Of a stretch of 5,944 nt of DNA, positions 1 to 4,196 are shown in pieces. This DNA is from Chloroflexota bacterium (GTDB taxonomy: Bacteria > Chloroflexota > Anaerolineae > B4-G1), in assembly GCA_003648125.1 (NCBI GenBank), contig QMOE01000171.1, forward strand, positions 1-5,944. Direction: 5' to 3'. Position 1 is the first letter of the stretch, and every line of letters begins with the position of its first letter. Made by a program: the position numbers and the translations under genes. Under the pieces are notes generated by a model. That model worked only from the letters and a program-made list of their open reading frames with translations, was not told where the DNA came from and ran no database searches.

Positions 1-1
1 C

Positions 2-181
2 TTCAACTCTGACCTGTACCGCTGGGATAAAATCAAAGAACCATTCTTGCGCCGTTTCACCCAAGCGGCGGCAGAGGCGCGCGTGCCGGTCGTGCTGGGC
101 GGGCACTCGATAGTGGCCGGAGGGCTGATGGCGTTGGTAGAATCGTTCGAGGCTAAAAGGCAGAACCCACAATGCCGGTAA
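2..181 (+). CDS. C-terminal fragment of an unrecognised protein
   Basis: The window opens inside a reading frame that stays open for 59 codons and stops at TAA 179-181. The visible tail begins FNSDLYRWDKIKEPF and contains an alanine-rich helix-like stretch, then VPVVLGGHSIVAGGLMALVE, which looks like a buried beta strand, a glycine-rich turn and a helix, as in an alpha/beta fold. It is not a clear match to any family I know; the GGHS turn recalls a hydrolase nucleophile elbow but lacks the usual G-x-S-x-G spacing. The stop lies 10 bases inside the following phosphatase gene, so the two are probably cotranscribed and translationally coupled. The coding call is fairly secure because the frame is open to the edge and abuts the next start; the function is unknown. 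Confidence 0.6.
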   Translation, partial: FNSDLYRWDKIKEPFLRRFTQAAAEARVPVVLGGHSIVAGGLMALVESFEAKRQNPQCR

Positions 182-639
182 TACTCATCGTCTGCACCGG
201 AAACATCTGTCGCTCCCCGATGGCAGAGGTGCTGTTGCAGGCGCGGCTGGCCCGCGACGAGGCGCGACAGAATTGGCAGGTGAAATCAGCCGGCGTCTGG
301 ACGACCGACGGATGTCCGGCGAGCGACCACGCTATTGCGGAAATGGCCCGGCGCGGGCTTGACCTGCGCCATCACTGCTCGCGCAACGTCACTCGCCAAA
401 TGGTGACCGAGGCGGCCCTGGTGCTGACAATGACACAGAGCCACGCCGAGGCGCTGTCGGCAGCTTTCCCCGAACACATCCACAAGGTACATCTGCTCAG
501 CGAGATGTCCGGCCCGGCATACTCTATCCGCGACCCGTACGGGGGCACGCGCCAGGAATATGCATACACGGCCAAAGAGTTAGAGCAGTTGATCGAGAAC
601 GGCTACGAGCGCATCGTGGCGCTGGTTCAAGAGTCGTAA
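172..639 (+). CDS. Low-molecular-weight protein-tyrosine-phosphatase family protein
   Basis: This 155-residue cytoplasmic protein has the normal length of the low-molecular-weight phosphatase / arsenate reductase family. The P-loop CTGNICRS begins at Cys8, the expected nucleophile, with Arg14 binding phosphate. The general acid is Asp121 in the DPYGG motif near the C-terminus. The family cleaves phosphate from protein tyrosines through a phosphocysteine intermediate; some members act on phosphoarginine (YwlE) or arsenate. In YwlE the residue four after the catalytic Cys is Thr, whereas here it is Ile12, which favours phosphotyrosine over phosphoarginine; that is inference from one residue. 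The ATG at 172 overlaps the upstream stop by 10 bases and has only a weak AAAAGG about 11 bases upstream, consistent with coupling. A hairpin/T-run terminator follows at 646-666. The substrate is unknown. Confidence 0.92.
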   Translation: MPVILIVCTGNICRSPMAEVLLQARLARDEARQNWQVKSAGVWTTDGCPASDHAIAEMARRGLDLRHHCSRNVTRQMVTEAALVLTMTQSHAEALSAAFPEHIHKVHLLSEMSGPAYSIRDPYGGTRQEYAYTAKELEQLIENGYERIVALVQES

Positions 640-645
640 TGTAGG

Positions 646-666
646 CGCGGTTTTTAACCGCGTTTT
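646..666 (+). terminator. Intrinsic terminator after the phosphatase gene
   Basis: CGCGGTT (646-652) and AACCGCG (656-662) form a 7-bp stem with a TTT loop, followed by TTTTAGG. It starts 7 bases after the phosphatase stop codon and separates it from convergent proS, which ends at 682. The T-run is only on the plus-strand side, so it should act mainly on the phosphatase transcript. The segment from 639 also resembles the inner hairpin of the repeat at 2465-2601, so it may be a repeat copy serving as a terminator. Confidence 0.7.
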
Positions 667-681
667 AGGTTACCGAGTCTA

Positions 682-2439
682 TCAATCGTTGTAGGCTACC
701 GTTACCACTCTCTCGGCAATCTCTGCCTCCAAAGCCTCAATTTGACCCGTGACGCGGGAGACTATCTCACCTTGCGGAATGACCGTGCGCTCCGCGCTGC
801 GGCGCAATTTTAGCTCAATGCCCCCGGCCTTGAGCGACCGTTTGCTCACCGTCAACCGGATGGGGATGCCTATCAAATCGGCGTCGTTGAACTTGACGCC
901 CGCTCTCTCATCGCGGTCGTCGTACAGCACCTCGACGTTGGCGGACTGCAAATCGGCGTACAATTGCTTGGCCGCTTCCTCGCCGCCTTGCAGAGCTATC
1001 AGATAAACTTGATAAGGCGCTACCGTGATCGGCCAGATGATCCCCTGCTCATCGTGGTACTCTTCGGCCACACAGGCGAGCAACCGCCCCACGCCGATGC
1101 CATAAGACCCCATAATCACCGGTTTATCTTGCCCATCTTGGTCCGAGAATGTACAACCCAGGGCCTCGGTGTAGCGGGAGCCGAGCTTGAAAATGTTGCC
1201 CACCTCTACCCCTTTCGAGACCCGCATCGCAGCGCCGCACTTGGAGCAGGCATATCCATCCTCGGCCACGACGATATCCTCGACCACGTCGGCCTGATAG
1301 TCCCGCCCATAGTTGACGTTCAGCAGGTGATATCCATCCTCGTTAGCGCCGGCCACTAGATTGGGCGACTCGGGGATGAGATCGTCCACGACCACCAGCA
1401 CGTTCTCGATCCCTATGGGAGAGGCATAGCCAGGAACCGCGCCCACGGCTCTGATTTCCTCCTCCCGCGCCGGGCGCAGAGATTTGGCTTGCAGAGCGTT
1501 GGTCAGCTTGGTGTCGTTCACATCCATATCGCCGCGCACGACGGCGAAGATGAATTTCTCCACGTCTTCCCGTTCCTCGGTGATCGTCGCTATCTTAAAG
1601 ACCGCTTTGGCGGTTTTTGAGGCCGGCACGCCCAACAGTTCCGCCAGTCCCTTGATCGTGGTCGTCTCCGGCGTGGCGACTTTTTCAATCGGCCGCGGCT
1701 GCTCCGGGGACGGAATGGGCTTTTTGAACCGGGCAACCTGGCGATTAGCCATATAGCCGCACTCGTCGCAGATGATCAGAGTATCCTCTCCAATCGGGGT
1801 CAGGTACATGAACTCGTGAGCGATCTTGCCCCCCATCATCCCCACGTCCGATTTGACCGCTGCCACATGCAAGCCACAACGATGAAAAATGTTAAAGTAA
1901 GCCTGATAGTGAGCGCGATACTGAGTATCCAGCCCCTTCCAATCCGCATCCAGGCTGTAGCTATCCTTCATAGTAAACTCTCTGACCCGGATCAGACCAG
2001 CGCGGGGGCGCGGGTCGTCGCGCCATTTGGTCTGAATGTGGTAGATCAGGCGGGGCAGTTGCTTGTGGGAGCTGATTTCCGTGCGCACCAGCGAAGCGAC
2101 GACTTCCTCGTGGGTCATGGCCAGCACCATATCGTGATCGTTCTTGTCGCGGAAGCGCCCCATCTCCGAGCCGATCTGATACCAGCGTCCGGTCTCTTTC
2201 CAAACGTCGGCCGGATGGATGACAGGCATGGTGATCTCTTGCCCGCCGATACCGTTCATCTCATCCCGCAGGATATTTTCGATTTTAGTCATCGAACGCC
2301 GCGCCAGGTGCAGATAGCTAAAGATACCGGCTCCCAACTGGCGTATGAATCCCGCCTGGACGAGCAATTGATGGCTGGCAATCTGCGCGCCTGCCGGCGG
2401 CTGCCGCAAGGTCTGGCCAAAAAGTTTACTCATTTTCAT
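682..2439 (-). CDS. proS: Prolyl-tRNA synthetase, bacterial type with editing insertion
   Basis: This class II aminoacyl-tRNA synthetase charges tRNA-Pro with proline in the cytoplasm. At 585 residues it is near the usual length for bacterial ProRS (about 565-575). The catalytic core shows the THEE loop (109-112), motif 2 as RDDPRPRAGLIRVREF (140-155) followed by TMKDSYS (156-162), and motif 3 as GSYGIGVGRL (444-453). Between motifs 2 and 3, roughly residues 240-385, is the INS (YbaK-like) editing domain that hydrolyses mischarged Ala-tRNA-Pro. CDEC (224-227) and CSKCG (398-402) flank it as a zinc-ribbon-like pair. The anticodon-binding domain occupies about 470-570, with the ERAGVKFNDADLIGIP signature at 511-526. 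The ATG at 2437-2439 is chosen because AAGGAGGA (2456-2449) lies 9 bases upstream; a second in-frame ATG at 2433-2431 is possible. The gene is monocistronic here and preceded by a leader of about 310 nt with a proline-codon leader peptide and terminator. Confidence 0.98.
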   Translation of the reverse strand: MKMSKLFGQTLRQPPAGAQIASHQLLVQAGFIRQLGAGIFSYLHLARRSMTKIENILRDEMNGIGGQEITMPVIHPADVWKETGRWYQIGSEMGRFRDKNDHDMVLAMTHEEVVASLVRTEISSHKQLPRLIYHIQTKWRDDPRPRAGLIRVREFTMKDSYSLDADWKGLDTQYRAHYQAYFNIFHRCGLHVAAVKSDVGMMGGKIAHEFMYLTPIGEDTLIICDECGYMANRQVARFKKPIPSPEQPRPIEKVATPETTTIKGLAELLGVPASKTAKAVFKIATITEEREDVEKFIFAVVRGDMDVNDTKLTNALQAKSLRPAREEEIRAVGAVPGYASPIGIENVLVVVDDLIPESPNLVAGANEDGYHLLNVNYGRDYQADVVEDIVVAEDGYACSKCGAAMRVSKGVEVGNIFKLGSRYTEALGCTFSDQDGQDKPVIMGSYGIGVGRLLACVAEEYHDEQGIIWPITVAPYQVYLIALQGGEEAAKQLYADLQSANVEVLYDDRDERAGVKFNDADLIGIPIRLTVSKRSLKAGGIELKLRRSAERTVIPQGEIVSRVTGQIEALEAEIAERVVTVAYND

Positions 2440-2448
2440 TGTAACTAT

Positions 2449-2456
2449 TCCTCCTT
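2449..2456 (-). promoter_or_regulatory. Ribosome binding site of proS
   Basis: The minus strand reads AAGGAGGA, 9 bases before the ATG at 2439 and 15 before the in-frame ATG at 2433. The spacing favours the first ATG as the start. Confidence 0.85.
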
Positions 2457-2464
2457 GATGTCAG

Positions 2465-2601
2465 GATATCACAGCAATTCCCGTTTTGTAGCCGCGATTT
2501 CCAAATCGCGGCTGTTTTCCCACGTAAAGCAACCCTGCGCGATTGCGAAATCGCGGCTACGACCTGACTTTTCACCCATAACGGGAATTGCTGAGAATAT
2601 C
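2465..2601. repeat. Nested palindromic repeat (MITE/REP-like) in the proS leader
   Basis: This 137-bp unit has two nested inverted repeats. The outer arms are CAGCAATTCCCGTT (2472-2485) and its exact complement at 2580-2593, and the similarity runs out to GATAT-type ends at 2465 and 2601. The inner arms are GTAGCCGCGATTTC (2488-2501) and its exact complement at 2547-2560. Each inner arm also sits in its own hairpin: AGCCGCGATTT/AAATCGCGGCT (2490-2513), and GCGATT/AATCGC (2539-2554). It encodes nothing obvious. Its form suggests a short non-autonomous mobile element or dispersed palindrome. It lies between the proS terminator and ribosome binding site, so readthrough transcripts carry the whole folded unit. 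Copy number cannot be seen from one window. Confidence 0.75.
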
Positions 2602-2603
2602 AT

Positions 2604-2636
2604 AACAAAACCAGCCTTCCGAGGTCGGAAGGCTGG
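2604..2636 (-). terminator. Intrinsic terminator in the proS leader (attenuator)
   Basis: Reading the minus strand, CCAGCCTTCCGA (2636-2625) and TCGGAAGGCTGG (2622-2611) are exact complements. About 10-11 pairs form around a 4-6-base loop, followed by TTTTGTT (2610-2604). The T-run is present only for minus-strand transcription. It lies about 165 bases before the proS start and 37 bases after the leader-peptide stop, inside the proS transcript. That is where an attenuator belongs rather than a terminator ending another gene. The nearest upstream minus-strand gene ends at 3024, with a consensus promoter in between. Confidence 0.9.
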
Positions 2637-2715
2637 CAGGGCGGGCAAAAAACTGGCGATGCCCAGGCAGCGCTAACCGAACCCTCGAAACGGGCGCGGT
2701 GGCGGGCTGCTAGGG
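2611..2715 (-). promoter_or_regulatory. Attenuator RNA of proS with alternative 1:2, 2:3 and 3:4 pairings
   Basis: Four segments can be assigned by eye on the minus-strand RNA. Segment 1 is CCCUAGCAGC (2715-2706), inside the proline codons. Segment 2 is GCUGCCUGGGC (2671-2661), starting just after the leader-peptide stop. Segment 3 is GCCCUGCCAGC (2642-2632), which runs into the terminator 5' arm. Segment 4 is the terminator 3' arm (2622-2611). Segments 1:2 give 8 pairs around a 2x2 internal loop; 2:3 give 9 pairs with two mismatches; 3:4 is the terminator. A ribosome waiting at any proline codon from 12 to 16 would cover segment 1 and leave 2 free to pair with 3. One at the stop codon (2675-2673) would cover 2 and allow termination. 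This matches the trp/his/pheST mechanism. Pairings were found by hand, without energy calculation. Confidence 0.75.
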
Positions 2716-2738
2716 GTGGGAAACGTGTACTCCATCAT
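2673..2738 (-). CDS. Proline-rich leader peptide of proS
   Basis: This short ORF has 21 codons from ATG 2738-2736, or 20 from the adjacent ATG at 2735-2733, and ends with TAG 2675-2673. GAGGA (2745-2741) is 2 bases before the first ATG and 5 before the second, which favours the second. Six of the 21 codons are proline (positions 7, 9, 12, 13, 14, 16) within the stretch TFPTPSSPPPRP, using CCC, CCT, CCG and CCA. The promoter -10 element ends only 19 bases before the first ATG, so the 5' untranslated region is about a dozen bases. A strong intrinsic terminator follows, then proS. The product is presumably not functional as a peptide; its translation would report the supply of charged tRNA-Pro. 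The Pro-Pro-Pro triplet may also make it sensitive to EF-P. Confidence 0.82.
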   Translation of the reverse strand: MMEYTFPTPSSPPPRPFRGFG

Positions 2739-2756
2739 TATCCTCGACTGGGCAGC

Positions 2757-2785
2757 ATTTTAACACGAGATGAGATACCTGTCAA
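2757..2785 (-). promoter_or_regulatory. Promoter of the proS leader transcript
   Basis: The minus strand carries TTGACA (2785-2780), a 17-base spacer and TAAAAT (2762-2757). That is a perfect -35, optimal spacing and a 5/6 -10 hexamer for the housekeeping sigma factor. The predicted transcript start is near 2750, about 5 bases before the leader-peptide Shine-Dalgarno and about 310 bases before the proS ATG. Confidence 0.88.
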
Positions 2786-2882
2786 TGGGTTGAACAGGAG
2801 CGCGCCCATACCTGGGGTGCAGCCACAGACATCCGCTGCCAGTCGCTCTGTGGGACAGCGTCCAATTGGGACTGTCGTATTC

Positions 2883-2898
2883 AGCAATTCTCATTATG
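2883..2898 (+). repeat. Remnant resembling one end of the 2465-2601 repeat
   Basis: AGCAATTCTCATTATG here matches 14 of 16 bases of AGCAATTCCCGTTATG, read on the minus strand at 2592-2577 across one end of the larger palindrome. It abuts the second repeat at 2897-2993. The rest of 2786-2882 shows no gene or site I can support. Confidence 0.35.
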
Positions 2899-2993
2899 TC
2901 ATTGCGAGAAGCGTTTTTTGCGACGAAGCAATCTCCAAGCGACTGGGGGAGATTGCTTCGCCTCGGGAAAACCGTCCGGGGCTCGCAATGACA
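2897..2993. repeat. GTCATTGCGAG-type dispersed palindromic repeat
   Basis: The unit is bounded by TGTCATTGCGAG (2897-2908) and its exact complement CTCGCAATGACA (2982-2993). Inside is a second inverted pair, CGAAGCAATCTCC (2924-2936) and GGAGATTGCTTCG (2948-2960), with an 11-base loop. From memory, this 'GTCATTGCGAG ... GAAGCAATCTC ... CGCAATGAC' architecture recurs as an intergenic palindrome in genomes of several unrelated bacterial phyla and behaves like a short non-autonomous mobile element. It lies between the small membrane-protein gene and the proS promoter, and as a hairpin could limit readthrough, although there is no T-run. Internal segments between the arms differ, so this copy is imperfect. 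Confidence 0.75.
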
Positions 2994-3023
2994 CCTCAGA
3001 TTGAGACTGGTTGTATTGGCCGT

Positions 3024-3248
3024 CTAGCTCTTGCTTTTATCGTAAAAGTAGTAAACGGCGTAGATGACGATGGCGGCCAGGGCCGTGATGCCCCAGATGG
3101 GAAAGCCAGCCTTGAGAGCGGTAAAGATTCCTCCCGCCGGCCCGGCGAACATCATGATGTAGGCCGTGATTGCCGCAAAGACGATCACCACTGTGCCAAA
3201 TAGCCAGAAAGCCAATAATTTCGCGCCTTTTTTCGGTTCCTCAGACAT
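3024..3248 (-). CDS. Small two-helix membrane protein of unknown function
   Basis: I do not recognise this 74-residue protein. A short charged N-terminus (MSEEPKKGAK) is followed by a hydrophobic helix at about residues 11-35, a glycine-rich connection (GPAGG, 36-40), a second hydrophobic helix at about 49-68, and a lysine-rich tail (YDKSKS). It should be an integral membrane protein with two segments and no visible catalytic motif. It is judged real because AGAGGAGG lies 7 bases before the ATG at 3248-3246, the hydrophobic pattern is coherent, and an extended -10 promoter is present upstream at 3303-3311. It is transcribed divergently from the ECF transporter operon, and no functional link is shown. 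It could be a subunit or a stress-related small membrane protein; there is no basis for choosing. Confidence 0.75.
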   Translation of the reverse strand: MSEEPKKGAKLLAFWLFGTVVIVFAAITAYIMMFAGPAGGIFTALKAGFPIWGITALAAIVIYAVYYFYDKSKS

Positions 3249-3302
3249 TGTCTTGCCTCCTCTACTGACGACCTTGCCAAACTAGAACAAGAGATTGAAC
3301 AT

Positions 3303-3311
3303 ATTGTAGCA
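3303..3311 (-). promoter_or_regulatory. Probable extended -10 promoter for the small membrane protein
   Basis: The minus strand reads TGCTACAAT: TACAAT (3308-3303) preceded by the TGn extension (3311-3309). No good -35 hexamer lies 16-18 bases upstream, as expected for an extended -10 promoter. The transcript would start near 3296, leaving about 48 bases before the ATG. Confidence 0.5.
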
Positions 3312-3424
3312 TACTTTGGGGGAATATAAAAGTCGCTGACCCGTTTCTTGATCCAGGGCTGCTTGTTTTACGATGGTGTGGCTGAACCGTCGAGAACGCC
3401 GCCGCCGCCGAGCTACCTCAATCT

Positions 3425-3452
3425 TTGTCATCCTGTCCCTATTTGGTATAAT
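3425..3452 (+). promoter_or_regulatory. Probable promoter of the ECF transporter operon
   Basis: TTGTCA (3425-3430), a 16-base spacer and TATAAT (3447-3452) give a 5/6 -35 and a perfect -10. Transcription would start near 3459, leaving a leader of about 140 nt before the ATG at 3603. A second TTGACA hexamer sits inside the palindrome at 3532-3537, but I see no good -10 at the right distance. Confidence 0.7.
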
Positions 3453-3459
3453 ACGTCTG

Positions 3460-3488
3460 CCACGGCTCCACGAGGCGGTGGGTTTTTT
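3460..3488 (+). terminator. Weak terminator-like hairpin at the 5' end of the ECF leader
   Basis: CCAC (3460-3463) pairs with GTGG (3478-3481), with GC/GC inside after a G-G mismatch, followed by TTTTTT (3483-3488). The stem is short and lies directly at the predicted transcript start. It may be a pause or attenuation element, or a chance fold. No upstream plus-strand gene needs a terminator here. Confidence 0.35.
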
Positions 3489-3514
3489 GATAAACGTAAC
3501 ATCCTGGTTCCTGG

Positions 3515-3552
3515 GGCCAATGTAGGGCAAATTGACAATTTGTCCCTTGGCC
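3515..3552 (+). promoter_or_regulatory. Structured palindrome in the ECF operon leader (operator or RNA element)
   Basis: GGCCAA/TTGGCC (3515-3520 and 3547-3552) encloses GGG/CCC (3525-3527 and 3544-3546), which encloses CAAATT/AATTTG (3528-3533 and 3537-3542) around a GAC loop: 15 pairs in 38 bases. It lies downstream of the predicted promoter, so it would be transcribed. It could be the stem of a regulatory RNA or a repressor operator. I compared it by memory with the TPP, FMN, cobalamin, preQ1 and THF riboswitch core motifs and saw none. There is no T-run after it, so it is not an ordinary terminator. Confidence 0.5.
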
Positions 3553-3602
3553 ATTCTATGTCTCTTGGTTTTCAGCTAATTTGACGCGAGGAGGAAACAA
3601 CT

Positions 3603-4196
3603 ATGGAACAGAATCAACCTGCTGTCACGGGTCGGTTGCGACTCGGTACCTTTGATTTGGCTATAGCCGGCATCTTTGGGGCGCTGGCTATCGTGTTGGC
3701 CTTTACGCCGCTGGGATTGATCCCTGTCCCCAATCCCACGGAGGCGGCTACCACTCTGCACCTGCCGGCCATTATCGCCGGAATTCTCTCCGGTCCCATT
3801 GTCGGCGGCCTGGTGGGATTGGTGCTGGCTATCTCGTCCTGGTATCTCTACAGCGCCGTCTTTATGACTTTTGCCGATGGCAATTTGTTGCTCGCTTTGT
3901 TGGCCGCTTTCCTGCCGCGCATCTTGATTGGCATCCTGGCTTACTATACTTATCGCTCCCTGCGACGCTGGCGCGCGCTGGCTGCTGGCGCTGCCGGGCT
4001 GGTCGGCACATTGACCAACACAGTCGGCGTGCTGGGACTCTTGATGTGGCTGGGCACGTTCCCGGTGGCGCTGTTATCGCCTGTCCTCTTGATGAACGTT
4101 CCCATCGAAGCCGTCGTGGCCGTGGTCGTCACTATCCCCGTCGTCGCGGCTCTGCGGGCAACGGGAAAGGGCCGGATCGCCGCAGAACTTGATTGA
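3603..4196 (+). CDS. ECF transporter S component (vitamin/cofactor-binding membrane subunit)
   Basis: This 197-residue hydrophobic protein fits the small, about six-helix S components of energy-coupling factor transporters, which bind a vitamin or metal in the membrane and hand it to the shared EcfA-EcfA'-EcfT module. Visible segments include helix 1 at about 18-41, then TPLGLIPVPNPTEAATTLHL (35-54), the helical GILSGPIVGGLVGLVLAISS region (60-79), LPRILIGILAYYTYRSLRR (104-122) and GLVGTLTNTVGVLGLL (132-147). The TPxGxIPVP...HxPxIIxGIxxGP pattern recalls the vitamin S-component superfamily (ECF_trnsprt), including pantothenate-type members, but I cannot assign a substrate. The ATG is supported by GAGGAGG 8 bases upstream. 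It overlaps the next gene by 8 bases and heads an S-A-A'-T order, suggesting these subunits work together. Confidence 0.88.
   Translation: MEQNQPAVTGRLRLGTFDLAIAGIFGALAIVLAFTPLGLIPVPNPTEAATTLHLPAIIAGILSGPIVGGLVGLVLAISSWYLYSAVFMTFADGNLLLALLAAFLPRILIGILAYYTYRSLRRWRALAAGAAGLVGTLTNTVGVLGLLMWLGTFPVALLSPVLLMNVPIEAVVAVVVTIPVVAALRATGKGRIAAELD

Larger units (their letters stand above)
3249..3602. other. Divergent intergenic region between the small membrane gene and the ECF operon
   Basis: This 354-base stretch holds no convincing gene. It contains the -10 of the minus-strand small gene (3303-3311), a GCC-triplet run near 3401-3414, a promoter facing the ECF operon (3425-3452), a weak hairpin with a six-T run (3460-3488), a long imperfect palindrome (3515-3552) and a strong Shine-Dalgarno, GAGGAGG, 8 bases before the ECF S-component ATG. 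Open frames across it on both strands lack credible starts. Confidence 0.7.

Noticed and set aside
2646..2666. Second terminator in the proS leader (CTGG/CCAG stem followed by six T)
   Set aside because: The stem has only 4 pairs, too weak to call a terminator. It may act as a pause site, but the sequence alone does not show that.
1816..2676. Long plus-strand open frame of 286 codons
   Set aside because: It is antisense to the N-terminal half of proS and its leader; the proS frame has clear catalytic motifs, so this is a shadow frame.
2640..2760. T-box riboswitch upstream of proS
   Set aside because: ACCGCG occurs at 2700-2695 on the minus strand, like the end of the T-box motif, but the preceding bases are CGCC rather than the UGGN bulge. 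No specifier-loop stem I of normal size fits between promoter and terminator. The same bases are explained as proline and arginine codons of the leader ORF.
2790..3203. Plus-strand open frame of 137 codons
   Set aside because: It crosses both a palindromic repeat and the antisense of the small membrane gene, has no Shine-Dalgarno, and its translation is low-complexity and unlike a protein family.
3282..3554. Minus-strand frame with an arginine-rich stretch (RRRRRSRR)
   Set aside because: The arginine run comes from a GCC/CGG triplet tract. The frame overlaps the ECF promoter and leader and has no supported start.
3560..3584. Eight-codon ORF near 3558-3584 as an ECF leader peptide
   Set aside because: It has no Shine-Dalgarno, no codon bias and no terminator after it, so there is nothing to support translation or attenuation.
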